NCBI GenBank assembly: GCA_030549495.1
Contig: JAUIRK010000903.1
Span: forward strand, 248,001-312,000
Origin: Nectonema munidae
Lineage: Eukaryota; Nematomorpha; Nectonematoida; Nectonematidae
Reading direction: 5' to 3'
Length of the DNA stretch: 64,000 nucleotides
Positions 23,608 to 34,776 of this stretch are shown one piece after another. The position numbers and the translations under genes were made by a program. Below the pieces are notes generated by a model. It did no database searches and had not been told where the DNA came from. It was given only the letters and a program-made list of their open reading frames with translations. The number at the start of each line of letters is the position of its first letter. The stretch's first letter is position 1.

Positions 23608-26553
23608 TTCTTTTTCTTCTTTGCCAACACCTTTTCCCGAAGTTGTGGGCCTCCATTTTTTCCTATTGTAAGCATCCTCCTTTTTGAGACCGAGATCTTG
23701 GAGTCGCTTTGTTAGTCCATCTTTCCATCTTTTTCGTTGTCTTCACCTGCTTCTTTTCCATCCACTTTTTTTTTTATCCATCGCTTGTCTCACTATGTCG
23801 TTATCTTTCTTTCTTAAAAGGTAACCGTATCGCCGTAATTTGCTGCGTTCCACTACTGCCAATACACTTTTTCCAACTCCTGTTTTTTCTCTCACTTCTT
23901 CTGTTCTCTTTTGGTCTTTTAGTGTTACTCCCACAATTTTTCTAAGCATTTTCTTTTCAGTTACTGCTAATTTCCTTCGGTCTTTTTTTCTTAAGCTCCA
24001 GCATTCGCATCCATATGTCATTACTCGTTTTACAATTGTTGTGTAAATCTTCGCTTTCAGTTTCATGGGCATTCTTTTGTCACCTATCATTATTTTTACT
24101 TCTTTCCATTCCAACCAGCGGGCATTGATCCTTGCTTGTACCTCTTTTTCACAACTTCCTTTCTCAGAAATTTGTGTACCTAAATACTTGAAGCTGTTTA
24201 CTCGTTTTAGCTTTACTCCATGTCTATCTTCAATTTGCAATTGAAAATCCTCATTTATATTATATAAAATAACTTCTTTCTTATTAGCAACTATTCTGTC
24301 TTCAAGCGGTTCATTGCTTTCAACCAATATCGTTCGTCTGCAAATAAAAGTTACCACAAGTCTTCTTTTCTTAAGTTCTTTGATTATTCATCAACAACTA
24401 ATGTAAACAATAATGGAATCAATGACGACCCCTGCAGCAATCCAATTTTCAGTTCAAATACTCTCCATATCCCTTCTGCAGTTCTAACAGCCATTTTTGA
24501 ATTTTTATATATTTCTTGCACCAGTCTAACGAATTTTATCGGATACTCCTTTTTTACGCAAGCACAAATATACTACTTATCTGGGGATCGTGTCGAAAGC
24601 TTTTTCCAAGTCTACAAAACCACAAATCATTGATGTATTTCGTTCAATTTTCTTTTCTATCAGTTGCCTTGTAACAAAAATCACATCTATTGTGCTCTTT
24701 CCTGACATAAATCCACATTGTTTGGGATCTATTTCAACAAATGTTCTAATTCGCTTGCCAAAATTCTTTCCATTAGCTTTAGTCCGTGCACCACTAACTT
24801 TATTCCACGATAACTAACACATTCTAAAACGTCTCCTTTCTTTTTCCATATGGGTACTATCACACTTTTCCTCCAGTCTTCAGATATTTTTTCTTCTATC
24901 CACACTGTTTTCGGTAATTTCACCATCCAACAAAGATTTTCATATCCTCCTGCTTTCAGCATATCAATACTAATCTCACTAAGTCCAATTGCTTTATCAT
25001 TCTTCATTTTATTGATTTGTTGCCTCACTTCGTCTTCATCAATTTTTTTTTCTGGTCATTTTACTTTTAACGTTTTTCCGACATCTTTTTTTGAAATAAT
25101 CCGCTCATCTGTTTTTAAATTCATCAGTGTTTAAAAACCAGCAAAAAATACAAAAAAAAACAGAAAAACTGTGAATTGCTTTAGCAATTCTGTATGCTCC
25201 TTCTTTTGTTCCTAAGTCATCATAAAGCTTTTGTGTTCCTTTGCTCCTAGCAATTGCAATACACTTTTAAGCCTCCTTCTTTTTGGCATATAATTCTTTA
25301 TCGCGCTAACTGATACTAAAGTTCTTTTATCTTTCCCCAACTTTCTTCTACAATCTACATGATCACTCTTCATTACTTGTTAACCTGCATCTCTTAATGC
25401 TTTCCTAAATTCTAACCTTGTTTCTCCTTCTTTTAACTTTAAGCTTTTCAGTTTTTTTAATATTTTTCTTGTATTTTTTATTTTTGTACACATCAACAAC
25501 AACCTATCATCTTTTTGCTCATCAGAATAAATCTATTTGTCTGCTCTATTAATTCAGCTTTTATTAATCATGTGCAATGTTTTTTTTATGAACTTTGTGT
25601 TTTCTTTCTGACATCTGAAAAATTCTCTCTCCTTCTTCATTCCTTTTTCCAAAATCATGCCTTCCATGAGTTTTTTGTAACCTTCACACTTTTCTCCTAA
25701 ATGGCCGTTTAAATCACCTCTTATCAACAATTTTTATTTTTCTTTACTTCTTCAATTATTTCTTCTATGTTATGCACAAACATTTCTTTATCCTCTTCGT
25801 TATATCCATTCTGTGGTGCCTTCGCCAACAAGTTTGATACGTATTACCTTCTTTTTCCACTTCGGTGAACATATGATACCTACTACATTCCTTTTCTTAA
25901 CTTTTCCAATATAAAAAAATTTTAAACCCTTCACATATTTCCTTTGCAGCGTTGTCTTACCATTTGGTCTCCTGGACGCACACCACAATATTTATTTTCT
26001 TCATTTCTTCTACCTGCTCTAATCTCTTGTCCGTCATCGATCCCACATTACAGGTAGCGAATCTCCAAACCTTTCTCTTGCACAATTTCCAACATTCTTT
26101 TTAACGTAGGCTAACTGAGTACTTAGGGATGTCTGTACCCAACCCTTTGTTTGTTCGGATCATAGCATAAGGCAAAAAAAGTAAAGTTTTTACAGCCGGA
26201 TGCCCTTCTTGACGCCAACCATTTTTTTCAGGTTTGGAAACCTTTAGCCTTTGCTAATTTATGAGCTTGGCCGACAAGGCACTGATAATAATTTATAATT
26301 GGAGTTATTTTCTTCTAGAACAATTGTTCGCCAGAACTCACGGACTTGTTCCACCCGAAGCTGTAGGTTAAAGAGCTCAGTTTTCGCTTTTCACCTCTAG
26401 AACATTTCGTTTGAAACAACTCTCCCACGAGAAGGCAGATCTAGAGATTCGCTGCCAGAGGCTATTTGAGGCACTTGCCATTACAGCTATTTCTAGGAGA
26501 TTGAGGACTCATCCTTAATCCCTGCCTTGGCATACCAACATTGGAGTCAAAAC
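23608..26553 (-). mobile_element. RTE-like LINE, copy 3 (divergent), with 13-bp TSD
   Basis: Perfect direct repeats tttagcaacttac lie at 23595-23607 and 26554-26566, so both ends are fixed. The 5' end (26553) carries the same leader blocks as copies 1 and 2 (tatgccaaggcag, ggcagatct, ggagttattttcttctaga, ggatgccctt-type block). The 3' tail is a short GAA-rich run (aaagaagaaaaagaa in element sense). At 2946 bp it is shorter than copy 2 by about 680 bp because of internal deletions. Protein divergence from copies 1/2 is large, so this is a separate subfamily. Confidence 0.85.
23743..26080 (-). pseudogene. RTE-like LINE polyprotein, copy 3, heavily decayed
   Basis: Endonuclease pieces are read near 26060-25800 (NVGSMTDK, CASRRPNGKT where CVQETRW is usual, KKRNVVGIICS) and 25720-25690 (GDLNGHLG for GDFNGHVG). 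RT begins in 25028-24729: MKNDKAIGLSEISIDMLKAG, EDWRKSVIVPIWKKKGDV and SYRGIKLVVHGLKLMER. It continues after a frame change with CGFMSGKSTIDVIF and GFVDLEKAFDTIPR near 24700-24580. The 24357-23743 block (204 codons) is the C-terminal part: FKYLGTQISEKGS, MTYGCECWSLRKKDRRKL and MLRKIVGVTLKD. The YADD segment near 24360-24420 is damaged, and the Cys/His finger of copies 1/2 is not seen. Not functional. Confidence 0.8.
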
Positions 26554-26567
26554 TTTAGCAACTTACC

Positions 26568-27829
26568 TCAACATCTTTTAATGAGATGGATGAATTTAAT
26601 GCTTATTCGCCAAGGCTCTATATTTGGTTCCATGCTGCTCAGAAGCAGCCTCAGGTCTCCTCTATTTGCAATTTGTACCCATAGCTTTTGCAACTTTTCA
26701 GAAGTGCAAGGTTGAAGGCAAAAATCTTGATATGATTTTTTGAAGAGGAGCATTAATTCGAAGTCATTTTTCAAGTTAATTAACTCTTCTTGTATTGCAT
26801 TACCTATTTCATTTGTATAAGCATTAAGAAAAGGATTTATGAGCCAGTCAGATATTCCCAGAGTTAATTCAAATGTTCTTAATAAACCAAGTGATCATAT
26901 TCTAATAAGGGATAGTCAGACTCCGAATCATTTTGTAGCATATTCAGATTTAGAAATTGACAAAGCTCCCAACGACCAATATTTTGTCTAAAAATGAGAG
27001 TTTATCGATGAATGCCCACTTCAGTGTGTAAAAGAAGACGATCAAATTCTTCATGATTGTTGTTGCAGAGCTGGCGAAATAATCGGGAATTAAGGGATTG
27101 GCATTTTATTTTATTTACTACTGATATAATGTTGTCCAGAGATTTATGAAGCCGTTCATTTAAGTTCTTAAGTGCTGCGATGGATAACACAATGAACTGT
27201 GAGGATATTGGGAATAAATTTTTTCAAAAAAGGAAGAAAAACTCCATGCTGTGGTGTTAATGCTGGAGCACCATTGGTTGAACAAGCATTCATATTATTC
27301 AAAGGGTTTTTTTTCTTTAAAAAACTTGTCAACATTATTGAAAATATATTCACCTTTAGTATCTGTTTCAAGTTCTTTTGCAAAGAGTATTTCTTGTGAA
27401 TTTCTACCTTCAATGAAACGGACATATGCCAAAAGCAATGCTGATTTTTAAGGGTCTTGTATACGATCTCTTGAATACCACAGCCATTTCATCAATTCTT
27501 TTACAGAAACTACGGTGAATCGCATTTATAATTGTTTTGGGGGAAGTATGGTGCACTACAGTACGAAGAGTTTCTTCTATAGATGATAAAATAAGTTGTT
27601 TCCCAATTGTATGAAGTTTCCCTAATTTAGTAATCATCTTCGAAATATTGTATGAACAAACAAGTCCACCGTCGCATTTCTGGCATTGAATTTTCGAGCG
27701 ACGAAATTTACTTTTTGTTGTTGAAATTATTTGGAAAAATTTTAAAATATGAAATATTTTATTTGCTTTATTTGAATGAAATTTGTTCAAATTTTCGGAA
27801 AGCCTGGATTGTTTTATAAACTCATTCAA
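26568..27829 (-). pseudogene. hAT transposase relic (ZBED5-like)
   Basis: Minus-strand fragments follow the order of ZBED5/SCAND3-like hAT proteins. Near the start are ENLNKFHSNKANK and NISKMITKLGKLHTIGKQLI, then SPKTIINAIHRSF and RIDEMA. The RNase-H core follows as NNMNACSTNGAPAL (usual CTDGAP with D to N) and PNILTVHCVIHR, then LHKSLDNIISVVNKIK, SLNSRLFRQLCNNNHEEF and LLLHTEVG. The last block is FELMLLFKKSYQDF joined to IANRGDLRLLL: the stretch that normally lies between, including the hATC Ser-Glu-Arg region, is missing. At least four frames are used. Function would be cut-and-paste transposition, now lost. LINE copy 3 landed two bases beyond the stop codon. Confidence 0.8.
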
Positions 27830-27850
27830 AAATATTTTTCGTTATTTGCC

Positions 27851-28386
27851 AAACTTTTCTATTCAAGATGGCAGCAATAAATAAATAAAGTTGAAATACA
27901 GTTTTTTATTTGTAATAACTTTCACAGAGAATAAATAGAAAAGCTAGAATATATGAAAATTCAAGAAACCCAAAAGTGACATTTTTTTTATAATTTTCAA
28001 AATTTATTATAAACAAATTTTTGTCCAATGAACACACCCCAATTATTGCTCGACATTATACCCAACATAACTGCGAATAACTGATACCCTTGCTTGTAAT
28101 TCTGATTGCATCACTAGCTTCTAGCTGAGCTCAAACTAAAAAATACTAGAAAATCTTTCCAGATCTAGTAACTTTTGGTATCACATCTTTGAAAAAACTA
28201 GATATTCGAACTATAGTTTAAAATTATGAAATAACTCACTTGCTAGGTGGATTTAGTTTTAATAATTGAGAATAAGAAATAGTAATACTCTACAAAAAAA
28301 TGTTTTATTTTTTATATTTATTTTTGCAAGAAAACAAACTTTTCACTAATGGTCCGTTATTACTTCTGTTCCTAGTCAAATATTTC
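27851..28386. other. Non-coding AT-rich stretch
   Basis: About 540 bp with no frame, repeat or RNA gene I can support. It may include the lost 5' end of the hAT element. Confidence 0.5.
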
Positions 28387-28575
28387 TAGTCAAAATCCCA
28401 GAAAATAAAAATCCCCGCTAACAAATCCCCAAAATATAAAATAGCCGCTACCAAAAAACCCTAAAATCAAAAACCACGAAAACCAAAATCTCCGAGAACT
28501 TAAATCACCGTTACCTTACTTTTAGGGAATTTTGGTAGCGGGGATTTTATATTTCGGGGATTTTGATAGACACCA
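28387..28575. repeat. Hairpin (foldback) repeat, GGTAGCGGGG type
   Basis: Left arm tcaaaatccc...aaaatccccgct...ccgctaccaaaa (28387-28470) pairs with right arm ttttggtagcggggatttta and atttcggggattttga (28528-28575). The left arm holds two copies of the ccccgct motif, the right arm one. A third, single arm (ttttatatttcggggttttg) lies at 28886-28905, next to the Tigger relic. Confidence 0.6.
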
Positions 28576-28779
28576 TTGTTTCGCTATAACCTTTAGATTA
28601 TAATAAAACAAATTTTAAAATAATTATTAAAATATGTATTATTTTTTTATTAGATTGCTTATAACGAAAAAATCTGAATAAATTTTACATTTAAACCTGA
28701 CATCTTGAAGAGATTATAATATTGTGTGAAAATAATTTTTCAACTTTCTATTATTAGCTGTTTTTATTGTAAAATTTCA

Positions 28780-28878
28780 AATTTAAATATAGAAATTTTC
28801 TACCGCCACCTATGTACCTTCAACGCCCCCTTTATGATGCAAAAACCAACATCGCCCCCTTGAAGGTCAAGAACGCCA
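28780..28878. mobile_element. Probable hAT terminus (orphan end)
   Basis: The reverse complement from 28878 reads agtggcgttcttgacc and then G-runs (caagggggcg, aagggggcg), in the style of CAGTGGCG hAT ends. No partner end was found, so it may be a solo terminus or the far end of the hAT at 23.4 kb. Confidence 0.3.
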
Positions 28879-28934
28879 CTAAGGGGTTTTATATTTCGGG
28901 GTTTTGGTAGCGGAGATTTTTCTTTTCACCTGAA

Positions 28935-29855
28935 ATTAATGGTTCTAAAAATGATAGATGTAAAAATAGTAAAAAATCAAAGTTACGTTTGATAATTCTC
29001 TTGTGTTGTAGTCCTGGATGACTGGATCAATTTTTCCTAATTGGCTCCAAATTATTGATAATCAAATGATCAAAGATTTCATAAAGATCAAAGCATCATA
29101 TAGATATATTGTGCTCTCTAATATTAAAATTTCAAATCCTTTTATAGACGCAGAACTTTTGAAGCAAATAAATTTAAGAATCAATGAAAGTGAAAATCCT
29201 CTTGAAACTTTAAAGAAGAAACTTTTGGATCTAATTATGTGGATAAAAAAATCTTGGAATTCTGTAGAAGCATCTACAATAATTAATTGTTTCAAAAAAT
29301 GTGGATTTAAAGTTCAGAGTCAACCAGATGTTGAAGAATATGTTTCGCGGCCTAAAGAATGTTATGTCCTGCTTGAGCAAGTGAATTGGGAAGATTTTTT
29401 ATAACATGACAAAGATTTAGAAACTTGTTAAGATCAAGAAAATACTTGTAGTGATCTAGAAATTGATACGGATATAAATGATGATGATGAAGGTAAAAAG
29501 ACTGAAGACCAAACTTCAGATGAAAAAGTTAAGATAAGTGATGCCATTTAAAGTATGAAAGTTCTACAAAGGTTTTCTCTTCAGATCGAAAACCAAAATT
29601 TATTTGAAATTTCAAAATCTGCTGTGGAGTGCATGGAACCTAAACTAAGGCAAACAAAACTCCATTCATTTTTAAATAAATATTTTTAAATTTTGTTTTT
29701 TATCATAATAAAATCAAGTTTTCAGGTTGCCTTACATGTAGTGTAGGTTCTAATAAACGAAGTCTAATTTATAGCTTTCAAAACCTCCCTATAACGAATC
29801 CCTGTAAGATGCGTCCAAAACGATGTCAAAAAATTCGTATAAGAAAGGATTTACG
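28935..29855 (+). mobile_element. Tigger/pogo element, internally deleted
   Basis: The 3' end is cgtataagaaaggatttacg next to TA (29856-29857), the counterpart of cagtgaatcctttcttatac at the inverted copy's end (34777). The two share several hundred bases, including the terminal tgccttacatgtagtgtagg region. The 5' part is missing; the element begins mid-transposase at about 28935, just after an arm of the hairpin repeat. Confidence 0.7.
29018..29404 (+). pseudogene. Tigger (CENP-B/jerky-like) transposase relic
   Basis: A 128-codon open frame opens with WMTGSIFPNWLQIIDNQM, the segment that precedes the second catalytic Asp in Tigger DDE transposases. The next 60-odd residues with that Asp and the LPPNTTS..QPLD block are deleted; the frame resumes in FIKIKASYRYIVLSNI, ELLKQINLRI, IMWIKKSWNSVEASTIINCF and KKCGF, the family's C-terminal helices. 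Downstream (29405-29690) an Asp/Glu-rich tail continues in broken frames. Compared with the minus copy, about 130 bp are also missing just before the Trp-Met-Thr block. No catalytic activity possible. Despite one clean 128-codon frame it is a deletion derivative. Confidence 0.75.
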
Positions 29856-29857
29856 TA

Positions 29858-30879
29858 TTTCATTATCATGAATATGAATATATACGATTTTTTCAGGCCA
29901 GGTTTGATCTAAATTAAAAAAAATTGTTAATTGAATTGTGTATATTATGAAAGATTTGCTAGAAGTGATTTTCATAGGAAGAGTTTCATTAAATTTTTTT
30001 TAATTTGAATAAAATTCTAATGCAAATCTTCACCGATAAAATTATAGTCCAATGATCTCCCTATTCTTTGAATGCAAAATTTGGTTGAAAAAGATACCAG
30101 TAAAGAACATGTGTTCTGATATATTTTTTGAAAAAAACGCCATCTTCTTTTTACATGAAACTAGTTAGGAAGGTATTCTAAGTACACATTACAAATATTG
30201 CTACATTCCAAATTAAAATTAAATGGCCCCTATACTAATCCATGTATTTTTCTAGAGTTTATATTGGTTAGTTTAAAGCAGGACTGGGGAGAAGTGGTCA
30301 TTTTAGGAAAACTCCTAAAACTTATTCAGAAGTAAAAAGTTTTTTGTTATATTATTTTATACTCTTATCAAGAATAAAAAAATTTTATTGCTGTTGTTCC
30401 TACTCTTACTCTTCAATAAGACCTTTTTTGTCATTATCTCATCACTTAACAAGCATATTTCGAGAGTCTACTTAGTGGTCATCCATATATAACGCCAAAA
30501 GATAATCGAGGAGAAAGAGAGAGGATCAAACCAAATCATGATGTTCTATGTTGGAAGTGGTGTGATTTTTAAGATTTGATATAGGGCTATAGATTATATA
30601 TAAATCTAAAGATGAGTGATAAAAATATTTGTTAGTTTTCTTCAAATCCAAACATTTTGTCAATTGTATTGTTAAATTAATAATCTATTACTTTGTAAAG
30701 AATTCTCAAAGAATTTTGGTGACACAGTAAGCGGTCTTGATTACCTTTTTGTGCAGCCTTACATCTTTTTGTTAGAAATAAATATCACCTATCGACTCAA
30801 TGTACTTAAAAAAACAGCCTAACTTTGTTTCAAATAAAAATTTAATAATTTTGATGTTCAAATTCTGAAAGGTTTTCTA
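29858..30879. other. Non-coding AT-rich stretch
   Basis: About 1 kb without supported features. The run gtggtcatccatatataacg at 30476 resembles ends of common arthropod MITEs, but no partner was found. Confidence 0.4.
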
Positions 30880-31430
30880 ATTTTATTGATATTTTCATTA
30901 ATTTAATCATTTTTGTACTAAGCCTAACGTAAATTGGAAAAGTCATTAGAAAATATTTTTTAAACTTTAATAAGCAGGTTACCATTCAAAATTTTGAAAT
31001 CTTTTTACATAAAATATTTTCTTTTATCATATATGCCTATTCCTGAAGAAATTTATTTTGAAAAGAGATATTAATATAAAAGATATAAAAAGAATTTGTC
31101 AAAATATTTTCTATATTTAAACTAAAGTTTATTTACATTTCTCAAAACTGTCGGCAAATGAATGATATGATGATTTATTTAGTAAAACCAAAAACACAAA
31201 AACAAAAGAAGCATTAATTTATAATAAATTAAATTTAAATATTAAGTGAATTAATTAAGTAAAAATCCATCTTTCGCGATAGAGATTTTGCGTTGGAGTT
31301 TGTTAAAGATGTATCTAGATAAGACAAAAAGAGTATAAGATAATTAAAAAGATTATGTTGTTGATAAAATGAAAATAACAGAAAAAGAAGATTTAAAATA
31401 TGAGCTTAAAAATAAGACAAAAAATAATTC
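30880..31430 (-). repeat. Dispersed repeat, copy B (inverted relative to 13.2 kb)
   Basis: Reverse complement of this stretch matches 13190-13640 in order: atgcctattcctgaagaaat, tttgtactaagcct, ggagtttgttaaagatg, tctagataagacaaaaa and gttgttgataaaatgaaaat all have partners. It has extra internal bases compared with copy A. No coding content recognised. Confidence 0.6.
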
Positions 31431-33962
31431 ATTTAATTTTTTAGAAAATAATTTATTTATTTTAGTTTAAAAGAGAGTTAAAAAAGAGATTAGTTAAAAG
31501 TGATTTAATTAATTTATTTTAGTGAAAAAAGTTAAAAGAGGTTCAAATGATATAACAAAAAATGATAGATTTAAATTTTAAGCAATTGCTTTTGAAAAAT
31601 CTTTTTTTGTTGAATCGTAATTCTTTATTAAAAAAAATGTTTATTTTTTTTTCTCAGTACTTTTTCTTATGTTCTTTATTTTTGGGAGTTTATGATTGTC
31701 CAAATGTTTGGGTTGGCATTAGACATGCTTTTGATCAAAGTGTAGCTAATTATTTGTTCACAATAAAATTGTAATTAACTTTAAAAATCTAAAAGATACA
31801 AATTCTAAAAAATATTTGTCTGAAATGGGAAGTTTAGAAATTAAGTAATAATTTACTAAACTAGTGATGTAATACTTGAAGAGTTATTAATTTTTTTATT
31901 TTACTAAATTTTTCCCATTGTGATTACACTTATTCTATACTGAGAAAAAGGAAAATATTTTTTTTCCTATTCCAAATTGTCCTAGTACTAAATTGTATTA
32001 GATCTAATTCTCTGGAAAATTTTTTAAGACGGAATTTTCTCTTCACCATCAAATCTCAAACACAGAAAAATGCAGTTATAAGATCCATTATATTTTCTAA
32101 ATATTTCTAGTAGGGGCTTCCAATATCCAAACTGCTGGGGTTTCGAGAGATATCAAAAGTTGTCTTTTACTCACATTTTTAAAAATTGTAAAAAGTGAGA
32201 TTTTTTAAATCTTTTTATATTTGTTAGAAAAATGTTTACTTTAAAACAAAAGGCATACCAACTTTTTTTATAATAATTAATATTTTTTTTTTTTTTTAAT
32301 TTTTTCTGGTAAAGTTAAAAATATTTCTAGAAAAACCGATGACCCGAATCTGAAAATTAAATTTTGCTCTATTATCAATTGGAATTTTGTATTAGGAAAA
32401 AATAAGGCCAATTAATTAACCTTAAATAATTGTCCATTACGTATAGCCCAAAAGTAAAAAATTTCGTATTCTAAAAAATAGAAATTTCGGTTAAAAATCA
32501 GGCAAAAATTCATTTTCAAGTTGGGGTCATCAACCTCATTTTAGATAATTTCGCTACCACTACCAGATTTCACGTGTGAAATAAGGTGGTATGCAAGCTT
32601 TTAATTTTTTATTTATGTATGAGACAAAAACAGACATAATATATATTTTTATGAGTATGTTAAACATTCAGTTTACGCAAAAAATAACGTTTGAAGCTAT
32701 ATACGGGTAGATATGGGTAAAACAATTATTTTGAGACACTGGCGCGTAGCAACATAATTTATTTTGCGGGTGAGGGCTGTTACGGCTTTTTTCAATTAAA
32801 ATATTGTAATAATACATTCGCTTCCTTTCTTTTGTACAATATCAAATGAAAGGATATTCTATAAAAAAAAATACATCATTTTTTGTGAAATATAGGAAAT
32901 ATATCATACCTTTATTTAAGTTTAAGAGAAATATAACCATCCTTGATTTTTATATCATAGCATTTAAATATACAAAACTCAGTTAAATAAGTAAAAATTT
33001 TAATAATGACATAGTTGCTTCCTTTGTTTTGTATGATATTATTGGAATAATTTCATTCTATAAATACTAAATGTAATGGTATTTTATATTCATTTTTTAT
33101 GATCATGATTTACTTGATCAGATTGTATAAAAATTATAATGACCACCTAGAGTATACTATACTCCATAATAATAAACTCCGTAAAAAGGTAGTTACTCTG
33201 TGGCCCTTGTTATAACTAGGTGTATATTTAAGAAAAATTTCATAGACTTGCAGAATTATGTATATTTTGTATACCTATGCTTTATATACTTACATATGCT
33301 TTCTATATTTTCATATTACATACTTATCTGTGTTTTGTATACTTGCTATGCTTTGTATTATTTGTTATGTGTTTTAATTATTTGTAGAGTCTTTTAATTG
33401 AAACTCAACAAACAATTTATATTGCTTTTGAAATTGATTGACAACTGTATTTGTTTAAAACTGACGCTCCGTTAATCAGATATGAAGTGGGACTTCTATA
33501 TTTTAATGTAGTGAAGTGACGCTGTGAAACTGGTGACGTCTTATAACTTGAATCCGTTGCTAGAGTGTTGATATATGTGATATTGAAATTCAAAAATAAT
33601 TCGACCTAATATAAAACGAATATGTTGAATGCAAATAACCAATGCCTTGTCTTGTAAGTCTTGTAAGTAAAAATCATTCATCTTCTTTTAAGCATTAAAA
33701 TTTTGTTTATCAATCCCATCTGATAAAAAGTTTCCTTTCAAAATCACATTTCTTGAATATTTGTGTGTGTACCGTACAGTCTCACTACTTCTTTCTTTAT
33801 TAGACTTAAAGTCTAGATATTATGAAGCACATTTAATAATTTTATTTTGAATAGCGACAGTTTCACAGGTTATTTATTAATGGATCATAAAATTTAGTCT
33901 AATTAGTGAAATATATTATTGTTCCTCAATTCTCAAGCACCTAGTAAAATCCAGATCCTTTA
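31431..33962. other. AT-rich stretch, low complexity in places
   Basis: About 2.5 kb. Contains a T-run near 32284-32299 and a degenerate run of tatgctttgtata-like words at 33255-33375. The 70-codon frame at 31562-31774 is hydrophobic with no motif, and the one at 33200-33397 is a translation of the degenerate run. Confidence 0.45.
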
Positions 33963-33970
33963 ACTAGGGA

Positions 33971-34128
33971 CAGTGGTGTACCTCTAAATTTCAAATAAAA
34001 CTTCAAAGCGCCTAAAACTTAATATTATAGGTATATATTAATTAAAAATATTATAGGGATATATTAATACAAATAATTTTTGCGCACGGAAGGACCGGCC
34101 CTCCCACCTCCTTATTGGCACGCTACTG
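33971..34128. mobile_element. 158-bp MITE, hAT-like, with 8-bp TSD
   Basis: Ends cagtggtgtacc (33971) and ggcacgctactg (to 34128) are inverted with three mismatches. Flanking 8-mers actaggga (33963-33970) and cataggga (34129-34136) agree at 6 of 8. The interior has ggaccggccctccc, unusually GC-rich for the region. Non-coding. Confidence 0.65.
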
Positions 34129-34136
34129 CATAGGGA

Positions 34137-34776
34137 ATGAGAATTTTGACGTAAAACTTGTAATAATGGTCAAGAAATGTTTTTATTACGCAACAATTTA
34201 AGTATTAAAAAAATGAAAATTGAAACGACATGTATTGTAAAAATAGAAAAATATGAAATCTTTAAAAATGAAACTATTGTAGAGTAAATCAAAATTTTGT
34301 CAAAAACTTAAATCTAGAAAAAATATTGTATTTGAATATAAAGAGCAATGAATTAAAAAGTTACTTATTTAACCAAAACCAGTGTCAAATATGTCAAAAT
34401 CTACAAAAAAATATAAAGTTTCAATATGAATTCAACAAAATTAAAGAAATAATATCTGACAAAAGATTAAGAGGTTGAAGAGGGAACACTACCTTTTCAT
34501 ACTTATTGAAAACAAATTTTAGGACCTCCAATAGATTAGAGTGTGCATATAAAATAAATTAGCTCAGTAGTTTTATCTTGATACCTCTCTATATATTGGA
34601 CGCTGTAAAGGACTCAATTAGATTAATTATAAAGAGGTCTCCACCATCAAGTGTACTATGATATGATTAAAAACTTTAAAAAAATATTCATTCTTTAAAT
34701 CGGGTGCACACACACATCAAGTGGGTGGGGGGGGGGGGTAATATACATCATTAGTACATATTTTATTATTATTATA
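34137..34776. other. Non-coding AT-rich stretch with poly-G run
   Basis: Nothing recognised except a cacacaca run followed by 12 consecutive G at 34727-34738 shortly before the Tigger terminus. Confidence 0.5.

Larger units (their letters stand above)
23442..27850 (-). mobile_element. hAT element (ZBED5-like), split by a LINE
   Basis: The left end reads cagtgtttctcaaacttttt at 23442, the common CAGTG-type hAT terminus, followed by C-runs typical of such ends. The transposase relic reads leftward from about 27829 and stops at 26568, so this is the element's 3' terminus. Between them sits LINE copy 3 with its own 13-bp duplication. No matching right TIR was found near 27.9-28.9 kb, so the 5' boundary is a guess. 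Confidence 0.6.

Noticed and set aside
31562-31774. 70-codon hydrophobic frame, possible membrane peptide
   Set aside because: Composition follows the T-rich DNA, with no signal or family evidence.
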